Shown here piece after piece: positions 17,060 through 26,697 of a stretch of DNA of 64,000 nt (its first letter is position 1; each line of letters starts with the position of its first letter). The notes under the pieces were generated by a model, which saw only the letters and a list, made by a program, of their open reading frames with translations, was not told the DNA's origin and did not search any database. Source of the stretch: a bacterium (GTDB lineage: Bacteria; Desulfobacterota; Binatia; DP-6); assembly GCA_026129405.1 (NCBI GenBank), contig JAHCID010000001.1, forward strand, positions 589,237-653,236, written 5' to 3'. The translations under genes were made by a program, and so were the position numbers.

Positions 17060-18294
17060 GCCGCGCGCCACATCCGCATCGGCAGATGGCGGATGCCGGT
17101 GTGGCGGTTGCTGCGCGTCCATTCGACCGGGCCTGCCGCTTCCCAGCGCGCGAACGCGGCGACCAGCTCGGAGACGACGACGCGCAGCTCGAGGCGGGCG
17201 AGGTTCGCGCCGAGGCAGAAGTGGACGCCCTGGCCGAAGCCGAGGTGCGGGTTCGGGTCGCGGCGCACGTCGAAGCGCATCGGATCGCGAAAGGCGCGCT
17301 CGTCGCGGTTCGCCGAGCCTTCCCAGAAGAGCACCTTGTCGCCGGGCCGGATGGCGTGGCCGGCGAGCGTGGTGTCGCGCGTCGCCGTGCGCCGCTTGGA
17401 CGGCGACGGCGTCGTCCAGCGCAGCATCTCCTCGACCGCGGTCGCGAGCGCGCCCGGGTCGGCGCGCAGCACCGCCAGCTCGTCCGGGCTCTCGACCAGG
17501 GCATGGACGCCGCCCGCGACGGCGTTGCGGGTCGTGTCCGAGCCGGCGGCGAAGAGCAGGTTGAAGAACGCGTAGAGCTCCTGGTCGGACAGCGCCGGCG
17601 GGTCCTCGTCCGGCAGCGTCGCGTTCGCGACCACCGACAGCATGTCGTCGGCCGGGCGCGCGCGCTTCTCGGCGATCAGCCGGCTGCCGTAGTCGAACAT
17701 CCACGCGTGCGCCGCCTGCGCCTCGGGCGAGGTGTCGAACGCCTCGCGGCCGGCGCGGTGATCGAAGACGTGCTCGACGCAGCGAACGAGCGCGTGCCGG
17801 TCTTCTTCGGGCACGCCGAGCAGCATGCAGATCGCCTGCATCGGCAGCTCGGCGGCGACGTCGACGAGGAGGTCGAACGGCGCGCCGTCGTCGATGCGGG
17901 CGAGGAGGCGGCGGGTGCGGCGGCGCAGGTCGTCCTCGAGGCGCTGCACCGTGCGCGGCGTGAGCCCGGTCGAGACCAGGCGGCGGATGCGGGCGTGGCG
18001 CGGGCCGTCCATCATGTTGAGGACGAGGCCGGCGATCGGCAGATCCTGAAGGAGCGTGCCGCCCGCGAGCCGCTCGCCGCCGCGCTCCGAGGAGTAGGTG
18101 TGCGGGTCGCGCAGGACGGCGAGCGCCTCGGCGTGCGTCGCCACCGACCAGAAGCCCTCGCCGTCGGGCGTGTGCGCCGTCGGCTCGTGCCAGTAGACGG
18201 GCGCCTCGCGGCGGTGGACGGCGAAGAGGCGGTGCGGGAAGCCGTCCGCGAAGTTGTCGAGGTCGGTGAGGTCGAAGGGGAGGCGCACCGTCAT
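17041..18294 (-). CDS. cytochrome P450 (bacterial soluble class)
   Basis: 417 residues from the ATG at 18294; longer readings start with TTG. All hallmarks are present: C-helix H100-A-R-I-R, I-helix AGSDTT (250-255), E289-M-L-R292 in the K helix, and the heme loop FGQGVHFC360LGANLARLE with the axial Cys360. The C-terminal [16 protein letters not shown] resembles the CYP124/125/142 group that hydroxylates sterols and branched lipids, so a lipid or steroid substrate is plausible (inference). It follows the TPR-protein gene by 124 bases on the same strand and converges on the lipoprotein gene with a 19-base overlap. Confidence 0.95.
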   Translation of the reverse strand: MTVRLPFDLTDLDNFADGFPHRLFAVHRREAPVYWHEPTAHTPDGEGFWSVATHAEALAVLRDPHTYSSERGGERLAGGTLLQDLPIAGLVLNMMDGPRHARIRRLVSTGLTPRTVQRLEDDLRRRTRRLLARIDDGAPFDLLVDVAAELPMQAICMLLGVPEEDRHALVRCVEHVFDHRAGREAFDTSPEAQAAHAWMFDYGSRLIAEKRARPADDMLSVVANATLPDEDPPALSDQELYAFFNLLFAAGSDTTRNAVAGGVHALVESPDELAVLRADPGALATAVEEMLRWTTPSPSKRRTATRDTTLAGHAIRPGDKVLFWEGSANRDERAFRDPMRFDVRRDPNPHLGFGQGVHFCLGANLARLELRVVVSELVAAFARWEAAGPVEWTRSNRHTGIRHLPMRMWRAAHSTRT

Positions 18295-18418
18295 CGGGTC
18301 GTCCGGCTGCGGGTGGTCGTGCGGGAGGTTGTCGCCCGGGTCGCGCGCGGCGCGCAACCGCCGCCGCCGTGCCGGCGTCCCGTGCCGCGGCGACGGCCCG
18401 TGCAGCTCGTGTGACGCG

Positions 18419-20581
18419 CTACTGGCAGACCTCGGGCGCCATCGCCTGGAGCCGGGCGGCGAGCTGATCGCCGCCCGCGCTGCTGGCGCGACCGCGTGAC
18501 GAGCGCAGCACCTGGCAGGCCTCGGCGAGCATGCCGCCGTCGCGCAGCAGCCCGACCTGGGCGATGCGCGCCTCGTACCAGCCGGTGCCGCCGACCGGCG
18601 CCGCGTCGAGGACGCGCCGCCAGTAGGCGAGTGCGCCGTTGCGGTCGCCCGCTTCGGCCGCCGCCTTGGCGGCGCCGCGCAGCGCCTCGGACGAGGTGGG
18701 ATCGGCGATCAGGATCTCGTCGTAGAGCTTGCGCGCCGCGGCCGGGTCGCCGCCGCGCAGCTCGAGGTCGGCGACGAGGATCTTGTCGGCCGGCGCGCCG
18801 CTCGCCTGCGCGAGCGCCTCGTAGACGCGGCGCGCGAGCGCTTGCGCCTGCGTCTTCTCGGCGCCGGTCGCCGTCTGCGCGCGCTGCGAGAGGTCTTTGC
18901 CGAGGCGGCGCAGCGTCTTCGTCTTGTCGCCGTCGGTGGTGAGCCAGGCGGCGAGGTCGGCGTCGGCACCGTCGAGCTTGCCCGTGGCGACGCGGGACTC
19001 GAGCCGTGCACCGTGCACGCGCGGGTAGAGCTCCTTCGCGTTCGGGTACTTCTCCTCGAAGCCGCCCAGCAGCTCGACGACCGCGGCGTCGTCCGGGGGC
19101 GTCGAGGCGGCGGCGACCAGCGCGCCCATCAGGGCCGCGCGCGCGACCATGTCCTCGTCGGCGCCCTTGGCCGGTGTGGTCTTCACGATCTCGCGGAAGC
19201 CGGCGACGATCGCGGCCCGCTCCTCCTGCGTCGTCTTCGGCGAGAGCGCGCCGACCTTGCACTCGAGGACGCCCATGCGCGCTTTCGACGCGTAGGCGCC
19301 GCCGGCGACCTTCGTCCACTCGGCGGCGGCGCGGGCGCAGTCGCCCTTCGCCCGGTAGAGGTCGCCGAGGAGCCAGCGCGCCTCGGCGGCACCGTCGGCG
19401 CTCGGCTTGCCGGCGAGGTAGGTCTCGAGCGCCTGCTGGAACTCGGCGTCGAGCGCGGGCTTTCCCTGGCGCGCGACGTCGAGGGCGCGGAAGCGGTAGT
19501 ACGCGGCCTCGCGGGCGCGCGGGCTGTCGGGGTACTCGCGCACGAGCACGGCGAAGGTCTCGACGGCCTCGCTCGCCCGGCCCGCGTTCAGGCTGCACCC
19601 GGCCTGCATGTAGAGGATCTCGGGACGCCACCTGGCGCGGCCCGCGTCCTGCGCGGCGGCGCTGGCGGCGACGAGCGGGGCGAGGTCGCCGCAGCGTCCC
19701 CGATCGAGCGCGAGCTGCGCGGCGAGGTAGAGGCCCCAGCTCGAGCGGATGCCGGCGGGCGCGCCGTTGCCGAGCTTCTCGGCGACGAGACCACCGATGC
19801 GGTCGGGCCACGGCCCGCCGCGGGCGGCGAGGCCACGTGCGAGATCGAACGCGTCCTTCTGCAGGGAGGCGTCGTTCGGCGCCTTCGGCAGCCAGTCGGC
19901 GAGCTTGCCCGCGAGCACCTCGGGGTCGTTCGGGTCGGGCGGCGGCGGCTCGCTCGATGCTTCCTTGCCGCCGGCGGCACGGCGGTCGACCTCGGCGAGC
20001 GCGACCTTCGCCTTCTGCGCCGTGCGCGGCATGCCTGCGGCCTCGCGCAGGTCGGCGCGCGCCTTCGCCCAGTCGCCGAGGTCGAGGTAGGCGAGGCCGC
20101 GGCCGTAGGTCGCCTCGGCCTGGATGTCGGGCGGCACCTCGCCGCTCGTGTAGGGCTCGAAGCTCTCGACCGACTTCGTCAGCAGCGACCGCTTGCGCTT
20201 CGGGTCGGCGACGAGGTTGGCGCCCTGATAGCGTACCCACGCGAGGTGGTAGCCGACGACGAGGCCCTGCACCTCGGCGTCGCGGTAGGCCTGGCTCTCG
20301 AAGAGCTGCTCGATGTCGCCGTCGCGCTCGACGACGGCGTCGCGCTGGCGGTTGAGCTCGTCCTCGAGCTTCTGCTTGGCGGCGGCGAGGTCGCGCTCGA
20401 GGTCCGGGAACGCCGCCGCGGCGGCGTCCTTCTGGCCTTTCTCGAGCTGGTCGTAGAAGCGCCGCGCACGGGCCTCGAGCCCGGGTACGTCCTGCGCCCG
20501 CGCCGGTGCGGCGACCGCCAGCAGCAGGGCCGCGGCCAGCGCCGGGGCGGCGCGCCGCCACGCCGTCCCGAGGCGCGTCAC
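18419..20581 (-). CDS. periplasmic TPR protein of an ExbBD-linked operon
   Basis: 720 residues from a GTG overlapping the ExbD-like stop by 4 bases (GTGA). Residues 1-30 are a signal peptide ending in ARAQ. A coiled-coil-prone stretch (about 35-95, [16 protein letters not shown] onward) is followed by many helix-turn-helix repeats of about 34 residues with TPR spacing, for example around [27 protein letters not shown] and [15 protein letters not shown]. It is therefore a periplasmic scaffold for protein binding. Coupled to the proton-channel pair and the TonB/VWA-type protein, it is the likely periplasmic receiver or adaptor of that motor (inference). No enzyme motif is seen. Confidence 0.85.
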   Translation of the reverse strand: MTRLGTAWRRAAPALAAALLLAVAAPARAQDVPGLEARARRFYDQLEKGQKDAAAAAFPDLERDLAAAKQKLEDELNRQRDAVVERDGDIEQLFESQAYRDAEVQGLVVGYHLAWVRYQGANLVADPKRKRSLLTKSVESFEPYTSGEVPPDIQAEATYGRGLAYLDLGDWAKARADLREAAGMPRTAQKAKVALAEVDRRAAGGKEASSEPPPPDPNDPEVLAGKLADWLPKAPNDASLQKDAFDLARGLAARGGPWPDRIGGLVAEKLGNGAPAGIRSSWGLYLAAQLALDRGRCGDLAPLVAASAAAQDAGRARWRPEILYMQAGCSLNAGRASEAVETFAVLVREYPDSPRAREAAYYRFRALDVARQGKPALDAEFQQALETYLAGKPSADGAAEARWLLGDLYRAKGDCARAAAEWTKVAGGAYASKARMGVLECKVGALSPKTTQEERAAIVAGFREIVKTTPAKGADEDMVARAALMGALVAAASTPPDDAAVVELLGGFEEKYPNAKELYPRVHGARLESRVATGKLDGADADLAAWLTTDGDKTKTLRRLGKDLSQRAQTATGAEKTQAQALARRVYEALAQASGAPADKILVADLELRGGDPAAARKLYDEILIADPTSSEALRGAAKAAAEAGDRNGALAYWRRVLDAAPVGGTGWYEARIAQVGLLRDGGMLAEACQVLRSSRGRASSAGGDQLAARLQAMAPEVCQ

Positions 20582-20988
20582 TCCGAGGCCAGGGCGAAGC
20601 CGCTCGCGCCCGCCTCCTTGGCGAGACCGAGGACGCGCACGACCTCGCCGAGCACGACCTCGCGGTCGCCGGCGAGGATCACGACCTTCTCCGACGAGCG
20701 CGCGAGCGAGTCCTTCAATACCGCCGCGAGCGCGGCGTCGTCGCCGGGCACGGGACGGTCGTTCACGTAGATCTCGCGCGACGGCGTCATCGTCACCATG
20801 ACGCCCTTCGTCTCCTGCTCCTCCTGCGCGGTCTCCGGCAGCTCGACGTCGGCCGGCTTCATCATCGCCGAGGTGGTGATCATGAAGATGATGAGCAGGA
20901 CGAGGAAGACGTCCGTCAGCGGCGTGACGTTGATCTCCGCCATGATGCGCCGGCGGCCGCCGCCGGCGGCGGGGCTACTGAACGCCAT
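20578..20988 (-). CDS. ExbD/TolR family biopolymer transport protein
   Basis: 136 residues. GGAGGG lies 4 bases upstream of the ATG. A short cytoplasmic N-terminus is followed by one membrane helix with the family motif INVTPLTD26[10 protein letters not shown], whose Asp is the proton-carrying residue of ExbD and TolR. The periplasmic part (about 45-136) ends in the usual alpha/beta domain. With the ExbB-like protein it forms a proton-driven motor in the inner membrane. The gene overlaps the ExbB-like gene by 14 bases and the TPR gene by 4. Confidence 0.94.
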   Translation of the reverse strand: MAFSSPAAGGGRRRIMAEINVTPLTDVFLVLLIIFMITTSAMMKPADVELPETAQEEQETKGVMVTMTPSREIYVNDRPVPGDDAALAAVLKDSLARSSEKVVILAGDREVVLGEVVRVLGLAKEAGASGFALASE

Positions 20989-21715
20989 TGGCCCTCCGGC
21001 CGGCGACCACCGCCTCGATCACCCGGCCGCTGCCGATGCGCAGCGCCGCTTCGATGCGGTCCACGCGCGCCATGAAGTAGTTGTAGAGCACCACCGCGAT
21101 GATGCCGACGGCGAGCCCGAGCGCGGTCGCGATGAGCGCTTCGGAGATGCCGCTGGCGACGACGGCGAAGCCGCCGGTGCCCGCGAGCGCGATCGCGTGG
21201 AAGGCGCGGATGATGCCGAGCACCGTGCCGAAGAGGCCGATGAACGGCGCCGCCGAGCCGATGGTGCCGAGGATCCACAGGTTCGACGTCGCACCCTGCA
21301 CCTCCTCGTAGGTGCGCTCCTGGGCCACCTTCTCGAGCTCGTCGACCGGGATGGCGCTGCCGTCCTCGAGCACGTCGCCGTAGATGCGGCGCGCCGGGCA
21401 GGCGTTGTGCGCGCCGACCGAAGCGAGCGCCGCCTTCCAGTCGCCGCGCGCGAGCAGCGGCACCACCGACGCGGTGAGGCGCGCCGTCGAGCCGATGACG
21501 CCGCGCAGGCTCCAGAGCCGCTCGAGCGCGATGGCGAGCACGAGGATGGAGCAGAGGAGCAGCGGATAGGTCGAGAGCGCGCCCTGATGGATCAGGGCGA
21601 TGACGTCGAGGTCCTGCGTGGGGTCCGGTGCCGCGAGCATCCCGAGATCGGGGGCGGCGCCGGGCAGCGTGGTCGGCGTCGGCGACGCCAGCGTGGTGAC
21701 GGTGGTCGGATCCAT
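20975..21715 (-). CDS. MotA/TolQ/ExbB family proton channel protein
   Basis: 246 residues with GAGGAG 6 bases before the ATG. A Thr/Pro-rich N-terminal tail of about 40 residues precedes three membrane helices: about 48-66 ([17 protein letters not shown]), about 150-172 ([17 protein letters not shown]) and about 188-212 ([19 protein letters not shown]). The GLFGTVxGI and EALxATAxGLxVAI blocks are the TolQ/ExbB signature. It is the pentameric stator subunit that works with the ExbD-like protein to convert proton flow into movement of a TonB- or TolA-like partner. Here the partner is probably the VWA protein encoded 9 bases upstream. Confidence 0.95.
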   Translation of the reverse strand: MDPTTVTTLASPTPTTLPGAAPDLGMLAAPDPTQDLDVIALIHQGALSTYPLLLCSILVLAIALERLWSLRGVIGSTARLTASVVPLLARGDWKAALASVGAHNACPARRIYGDVLEDGSAIPVDELEKVAQERTYEEVQGATSNLWILGTIGSAAPFIGLFGTVLGIIRAFHAIALAGTGGFAVVASGISEALIATALGLAVGIIAVVLYNYFMARVDRIEAALRIGSGRVIEAVVAGRRANGVQ

Positions 21716-21724
21716 CGATGCTCC

Positions 21725-22990
21725 TCAGGATTTCCCGCGTGCGACGCGGGTCACGTCCTTCTCCCATTGCGTGCCGAAGGCGAGGACCAGCACGTGGCGC
21801 ATGAGCGCTCCGCCCTCGCCGAGCGCGATCGAGTCGCCGCCGCCGGAGCGGGCGATCTGGCCGAAGCTCTGCTTCACCTCGGCGTAGAAGTCCGGCAGCG
21901 ACGAGATTTCGGTGGGCTCCTCGCCGTAGAGCCAGCGGTGGAGCTTCTTCTCGTGCTCCTCGTGCAGGCGCTGGCTCACGTCGACGGTGCTGATGACGCC
22001 GCCCTTCGCGACCCATTCCGAAGCGAGCGAGGCGATGGCGGCGCGGTCCTCGTCGTGCGGCGGCGAGCTGCCGATCAGGACGATCACCTTCTTCGCGTCG
22101 GGCCGCCACGAGAGCTGGCGCATCGCGGCCTGGAGGCCGTCGAGTACTGCTTCCTTCCAGTCCCCGCCGCCCTCGGCGACGATCCCGCCGAGGAAGCTCT
22201 GGACCTTCTTCGTGTTGAGCGTGAGGTCCGACCACTTGACGACGAAGTCCTCACTCTGGCGCGGCGCGGTCGCGATCTTGTCGTCGGCCTTGTCACGGTA
22301 GACGACGGCGCCGATGCGCGCCGACGGCACCAGACGCTGCATCGTGAAGGCCATGTCACCGAGACGGCGCTTCAGATCGTCGATGACGTTCTGCATCGAG
22401 CCCGAGGCGTCGACCACGATCGCGACGTCGAGGCCGCCCTTGCGCAGGGTGCCGACGTACTTGCCGAAGGCGGTGCCGAGCGAGATGCCGAAGCCGCCTC
22501 CGCCGCCGCCCATGCCGAGGCCGCCCGTACCCGAGCCCTTCGACGCGAAGCGCGAGCCGAGGTCGCTGCCCATGCCCACCGGCTTGGCCGGCCGCGCGAA
22601 CGCGACCACCGGCCCGGTCTTCTTCGCCGCCGTGGACGCCACCGCCTTCGGCCGCGCGGGCTGCGGGATCACCACCGCGTCCGGCTTGCGCGTCTCGGCG
22701 ATGAGATCCTTCACGTCGTCGTCCTGCTTCGCTTCGCTCGGGCGCACCAGCTCCGGCAGGTCCTCGAGCGAGAAGATCTGTCGCCGCGCCTTGTCCCCCA
22801 GACCCACGCCGCCGCCGGAGCCGATGCCGACGCCCGGGCCGATGCCGATGCCGAAGCCGCCGCCCACCCCGACCACGTCGAAGATCAGCAGCAGGATGAG
22901 GACGACGTGCACCACTGCCGAGACGCCGAAGGCGCCGAGCATGCGGGGAAACCGGCTTCTGGTGGTGGCCTCGAGGACGAGGGAGGGCAT
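21725..22990 (-). CDS. TonB-like anchored VWA domain protein
   Basis: 421 residues. The N-terminal 40 residues look like TonB: a basic start and one membrane helix, with S24-A-V-V-H28 matching the Ser-x3-His pair of the TonB helix that contacts ExbB/ExbD. Then come a Gly-rich stretch (43-66), a Pro/Lys/Ala linker (101-140) and a second Gly-rich hinge (150-170). In place of the TonB C-terminal domain there is a von Willebrand A domain (about 186-360) with D194-A-S196-G-S198. The later metal positions look changed (GGGDWKEA and LIGSSPPH), so metal binding is uncertain. First gene of the ExbB-ExbD-TPR operon. I read it as a motor-driven periplasmic VWA effector; this is inference. Confidence 0.85.
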   Translation of the reverse strand: MPSLVLEATTRSRFPRMLGAFGVSAVVHVVLILLLIFDVVGVGGGFGIGIGPGVGIGSGGGVGLGDKARRQIFSLEDLPELVRPSEAKQDDDVKDLIAETRKPDAVVIPQPARPKAVASTAAKKTGPVVAFARPAKPVGMGSDLGSRFASKGSGTGGLGMGGGGGGFGISLGTAFGKYVGTLRKGGLDVAIVVDASGSMQNVIDDLKRRLGDMAFTMQRLVPSARIGAVVYRDKADDKIATAPRQSEDFVVKWSDLTLNTKKVQSFLGGIVAEGGGDWKEAVLDGLQAAMRQLSWRPDAKKVIVLIGSSPPHDEDRAAIASLASEWVAKGGVISTVDVSQRLHEEHEKKLHRWLYGEEPTEISSLPDFYAEVKQSFGQIARSGGGDSIALGEGGALMRHVLVLAFGTQWEKDVTRVARGKS

Positions 22991-23079
22991 GGATGTGGGG
23001 CCGAAGGGCGAGGGTCGATTAGAAACGGCGGCGCGAGGCTGTCAAAGCGGGTGCGGATCGCTGCCGGGCAGCGATGGCT

Positions 23080-23850
23080 TCACCAGTGGAGGCGGGAGCG
23101 CAGGGTGCGGGCCGCGCTGCGGCTGACGGCGACCTCGCTGTTCGCCTGGTCGCGCATGACGAGCTTGTAGCGACCACCGAACCAGGGAACGATCTCCTTC
23201 ACGTGCTGCAGGTTCACGAGGCTCGCCTTGTGCGCCCGGAAGAACACGGCCGCGTCGAGACGCTCCTCGAGCTCGCGCAGCGTGTAGTTCGTCATGAACC
23301 CGCGCTCCGCGTTGTGGGCGTAGACCAGCCGGTGCTCCACCCCGAACCACCGCACCTCCTCCACCGGCAGGAGCAGGATGCGCCGTCCGCTGTAGACGGG
23401 CACCTGCGTCACGTACTGGGGGGCCTTGCCGTCGGCGAGCCGGCGCAGCATCGACTCGAGCTCCTGGCCCTGTGCGCCGGTCGCGCGCCGCTGGCGGACG
23501 CGGTCGACGGCGGCCTCGACGCGCTGGCGGCCGTACGGCTTCAGCAGGTAGTCGATCGCCTCGACCTCGAAGGCGCGGATCGCGTACTCGTCGTAGGCCG
23601 TGGAGAACACCACCTGCGGCATCGGGCCGCGCAGGTTCTTCAGGACCTCGAAGCCGTCCATGCCCGGCATCTGCACGTCGAGGAAGACGAGGTCGGGCTG
23701 CGACTCCTCGATCATGCGCACCGCCTCGAGGCCGTCGCGCGCCTCGCCGACCACCTGGACGTCGCCCAGCTCGGCGAGGAAGCCGGTGAGACGATCGCGA
23801 GCGAGCTTCTCGTCGTCGACGACGAGCGTACGCAGCGATGCGCTCGTCAT
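23080..23850 (-). CDS. LytR/AlgR-type response regulator (REC-LytTR)
   Basis: 256 residues. The ATG overlaps the kinase stop by one base (TGATG). REC domain 6-125 with the acidic pocket V-D12-D13, phospho-acceptor D58 in VFLDVQMPGMDG and the Lys of YLLKPYG. LytTR DNA-binding domain about 150-256 with FFRAHKASLVNLQHV and a basic end. It should be phosphorylated by the LytS-like kinase and bind direct repeats upstream of targets. The TonB/VWA operon starts 89 bases downstream on the same strand and is the closest candidate target. Confidence 0.95.
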   Translation of the reverse strand: MTSASLRTLVVDDEKLARDRLTGFLAELGDVQVVGEARDGLEAVRMIEESQPDLVFLDVQMPGMDGFEVLKNLRGPMPQVVFSTAYDEYAIRAFEVEAIDYLLKPYGRQRVEAAVDRVRQRRATGAQGQELESMLRRLADGKAPQYVTQVPVYSGRRILLLPVEEVRWFGVEHRLVYAHNAERGFMTNYTLRELEERLDAAVFFRAHKASLVNLQHVKEIVPWFGGRYKLVMRDQANSEVAVSRSAARTLRSRLHW

Positions 23851-24971
23851 CAGGCCGCCTCGGCGGGTACCGCGGGCAGACGCAGTCGCACGACCGTGCC
23901 GCGCCCCGGCGCGCTCTCGATGTCCGGCAGATGCGCGGGACCGTAGAGCCGCTCGAGGCGCTGGCGCAGGTTCGAGAGGCCGACGCCGCGGTGATAGACG
24001 TCGTCGAGGATCGGGCCCGACATGCCGAGGCCGTCGTCGCCGACGGTGAGCGTGAGCGTGTCGCCGTCGACGTGGGCGTCGATCGACACGGTGCCGACCC
24101 CGACCTTGCGCGACAGCCCGTGCTTCAGCGCGTTCTCGACGAGCGGCTGGAGGATCAGGTTCGGGATCATCTGGCGCAGGCTCTTCGGGTCGATCGTGGT
24201 GCGCACGCGCAGGCGCTCGTCGAACCGGGCGCGCTCGATGTCGAGGTAGGCGCGCGTCATCTGGAGCTCTTCGCCCAGCGGGACGAACTCCTTCTCGGCG
24301 CGATTCAGGATGTAGCGGAACATCTCCGCCAGCCGCTCGACGCAGGCCTCGGCCTTGTCGGGGTCGGAGCGGATCAGCTGCGCGATCGAGTTCAAGCTGT
24401 TGAAGAGGAAGTGCGGGTTGATCTGCGCCCGCAGCGCGGCCAGCTGCGCCGTCGCGGCCAGCTCGGTGAGCTCGCGGGCGCGGCTCTGGAGCGCTTCGAC
24501 CTGGCGCCAGACGAGGTGGTACGCGATCAGCGTGATGAGGACGGTCGGCACCACCGGCAGCAGCGCGTAGAGTCGCGCCAGCTGCTGGCGGCGCTCCGGC
24601 GTGACGGTGATGTGGTGCTCGGGGCCGGCCGGGATGCCGAACAGCGACGGCGCCCCGAGGAGCCATGCGCCCACCGACGCGGCGAGGAAGCCGAGCGCGA
24701 TGAAGATCACGAACGCGACGATCACCTGCCGCGTGACCTGTGCGGGCAGCGTGCGGCCGCCTAGGCGCGGGAACACCCAGCGCCAGAGCCCGTAGGTGAC
24801 GGCGGCGAAGACCAGGCTGCCGAGGACGAACGTGATCGGCGCCGTCCACGAGCGCCACAGCACGAAGTGCAGCAGGCCGAGATGCATGCCCGTCGCGCAC
24901 CCGGTGCCGAGCACCAGAAGGAGCATCTTGTTGCGACGGCTGGTCGGCATCCCGAGTGGGAGCGGGGCCAT
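23850..24971 (-). CDS. LytS-type sensor histidine kinase
   Basis: 373 residues from the ATG at 24971; a GTG at 25010 and later ATGs are alternatives, none with a strong ribosome site. About four membrane helices occupy residues 15-170, with a short periplasmic loop (about 115-145). The cytoplasmic part has the His_kinase (LytS/YehU) motif LRAQINPHFLFNSLNSI with the phospho-acceptor His, and an HATPase domain with LVENALKHGL and GDDGLGM and GVGLSNLRQRL boxes. It forms a two-component pair with the LytTR regulator, overlapping by one base. The signal is unknown. Confidence 0.93.
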   Translation of the reverse strand: MAPLPLGMPTSRRNKMLLLVLGTGCATGMHLGLLHFVLWRSWTAPITFVLGSLVFAAVTYGLWRWVFPRLGGRTLPAQVTRQVIVAFVIFIALGFLAASVGAWLLGAPSLFGIPAGPEHHITVTPERRQQLARLYALLPVVPTVLITLIAYHLVWRQVEALQSRARELTELAATAQLAALRAQINPHFLFNSLNSIAQLIRSDPDKAEACVERLAEMFRYILNRAEKEFVPLGEELQMTRAYLDIERARFDERLRVRTTIDPKSLRQMIPNLILQPLVENALKHGLSRKVGVGTVSIDAHVDGDTLTLTVGDDGLGMSGPILDDVYHRGVGLSNLRQRLERLYGPAHLPDIESAPGRGTVVRLRLPAVPAEAA

Positions 24972-25099
24972 GCCGGGGACATACCCCGACCCCGTTCCAG
25001 GCCGCCACACTGCTATGCGTCAGCTCCCTTGGCGAGCCGGGCGGGACGAACGGTCCGGATGGCCGGACGAGCCGCCGTGCCCCGGGCGCGTCCGGGCTG

Positions 25100-25516
25100 C
25101 TAGCCGGCGCGCGGGCGGAAGCAGGGCAGGACGACGTCCTCGGCGACGGCGTCGAAGACCACTTCGACGCCCTGGCCGATCCGCACCTCGGAGGCGGGAA
25201 CGTCCCTCAGGTTCGAGATCATGCGCACGCCCTCGTCGAGCTCGACCTGGACGACCGCATAGGGGACGCGGGCCCCGAACCAGGGATGCGCCGCCTGATG
25301 CATGACGACGAAGCTCCACACCCGGCCGCGGCCGGAGACCGGCACCCAGTCGGCCTGGCGCGACAGGCACCGGCTGCACACCTCGCGGGCCGGGAAGCGC
25401 AGCGCGCCGCAGCCGCCGCAGCGCTGGACCACCAGCTCGTGCCGGCGCGCGGCCGCGAAGAACGGCGCCAGCGCGGGCGTCACCGCCGGGATCGGCGGGC
25501 CGGCCGGCGTGCTCAC
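25100..25516 (-). CDS. DUF35 zinc-ribbon/OB-fold acyl-CoA protein
   Basis: 138 residues from a GTG that overlaps the thiolase stop by 4 bases (GTGA). The N-terminal helix is followed by a rubredoxin-like zinc ribbon CGGC-(10)-CSRC and an OB fold with GRGRVWSFVVMHQAAHPWF and VPYAVVQVELDEG. Such DUF35 proteins bind acyl-CoA and form complexes with thiolase-fold partners, best known from steroid side-chain cleavage (ChsH2 and Ltp2). The coupled thiolase-like gene upstream is the evident partner. Confidence 0.93.
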   Translation of the reverse strand: MSTPAGPPIPAVTPALAPFFAAARRHELVVQRCGGCGALRFPAREVCSRCLSRQADWVPVSGRGRVWSFVVMHQAAHPWFGARVPYAVVQVELDEGVRMISNLRDVPASEVRIGQGVEVVFDAVAEDVVLPCFRPRAG

Positions 25517-26688
25517 GACGGCAGCCTCGAGAGCACGAGCGTCGAGTGCGTCGACAGCACGCCGCCGTTGCCGGAGACGAGCGCGACGTCGTGCTTCGCC
25601 GCCTGGCGCGCGCCGCCCTCGCCGCGCAGCTGGATCACCGCTTCGGAGACGGGCGTCATGCCCCACATGTAGAAGCTCGACAGCTGTCCGCCGCCGGTGT
25701 TGAGCGCCAGCTTCCCGCCGGGGCCGGTGTGGTGCTCGGCGGCGAACGGGCCGCCCTCGCCCTTCCTGCAGAAGCCGTAGTCCTCGAGCGTGACCAGCAC
25801 GGTGAAGGTGTAGCAGTCGTACAGCTCCACGACGTCGACGTCGGCGAGCGCGACGTCCGCCATGCGGAAGGCCGGCTCCTTGGCCAGGACGGCGCCAGAG
25901 GCGAGCGTCTCGGCCGGGTCGCCGCCGAGGTGCCCCTGCCCCATGCCCCACACCCACACCGGCGGCTTCCTCGCCGCCCGGGCGCGCTCGGCGCTGGTCA
26001 CGATCACGCAGAGGCCGCCGTTCGAGACCAGGCAGCAGTCGAAGAGGTGGAACGGCTCGGCGATCCAGCGCGAGGCGCGATAGTCGGAAAGCCCGAGCGG
26101 CTTGTCGCGCAGCTGCGCCAGCGGGTTGTGCGCGGCCCAGCGCCGCTGCGCGACGGCGACGCTGCCCAGCTGGTCCTGCGTCGTGCCGTAGACCTCCATG
26201 TGCCGGCGCGCGACCAGCGCGTACATCGCGTTGACGCCGAAGAAGCCGTACGCCGCCTCGAGCCCGCGCGCGAAGCCGTAGGCGGCGCCCGACGACGTCT
26301 TCTCGCCGGCGGGGGACGGCGGCTTCAGCGGCGCATCGGAGAAGACGCAGGCGACCGTGGTGCACAGCCCGGCGGCGATCGCCTGGGTCGCGTGCTGGAT
26401 CATCGCGCACGCGGTCGCGCCGCCGAGGTTCATGGTCGCCGAGAGGCGCAGGTCGCGCAGGCCGAGGGCCTGCTGGAGCTGGAACGAGCACATGCTCTGG
26501 TCGCCCCAGGTGAGGCCCGGGTTGACCAGCAACCCGTCGAGGTCGCCGCGCTCGAGCCCGGCGTCGTCCAGCGCGAGCCGCACGGCGTCGACGCCGAAGC
26601 CGACGGCGCCCGTGCCGAAGACCTTGCCCTGCGGGGTGATCCCGAGCCCGACGATCGCGGCCGCGCCGCGCAGCGGATGGCGGGTCAC
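25513..26688 (-). CDS. thiolase-fold protein (lipid-transfer/Ltp2-like), likely partner of DUF35
   Basis: 391 residues from a GTG start. The SCP-x/lipid-transfer thiolase layout is clear: GLGITPQGK near the N-terminus, ALDDAGLERGDLDGLLV, NLGGATACAMIQHAT, FDCCLVSNGG and the closing block NTGGGQLSSFYMWG. At the place of the thiolase nucleophile Cys the motif reads N-L-G-G-A-T, so ordinary Claisen chemistry is unlikely. Family members paired with a DUF35 protein (Ltp2 type) act as retro-aldolases that split propionyl-CoA or acetyl-CoA from steroid side chains. A similar aldolase role here is inference, in line with the P450s and CoA transferases in the window. Confidence 0.88.
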   Translation of the reverse strand: MTRHPLRGAAAIVGLGITPQGKVFGTGAVGFGVDAVRLALDDAGLERGDLDGLLVNPGLTWGDQSMCSFQLQQALGLRDLRLSATMNLGGATACAMIQHATQAIAAGLCTTVACVFSDAPLKPPSPAGEKTSSGAAYGFARGLEAAYGFFGVNAMYALVARRHMEVYGTTQDQLGSVAVAQRRWAAHNPLAQLRDKPLGLSDYRASRWIAEPFHLFDCCLVSNGGLCVIVTSAERARAARKPPVWVWGMGQGHLGGDPAETLASGAVLAKEPAFRMADVALADVDVVELYDCYTFTVLVTLEDYGFCRKGEGGPFAAEHHTGPGGKLALNTGGGQLSSFYMWGMTPVSEAVIQLRGEGGARQAAKHDVALVSGNGGVLSTHSTLVLSRLPS

Positions 26689-26697
26689 GCTCGCCGC

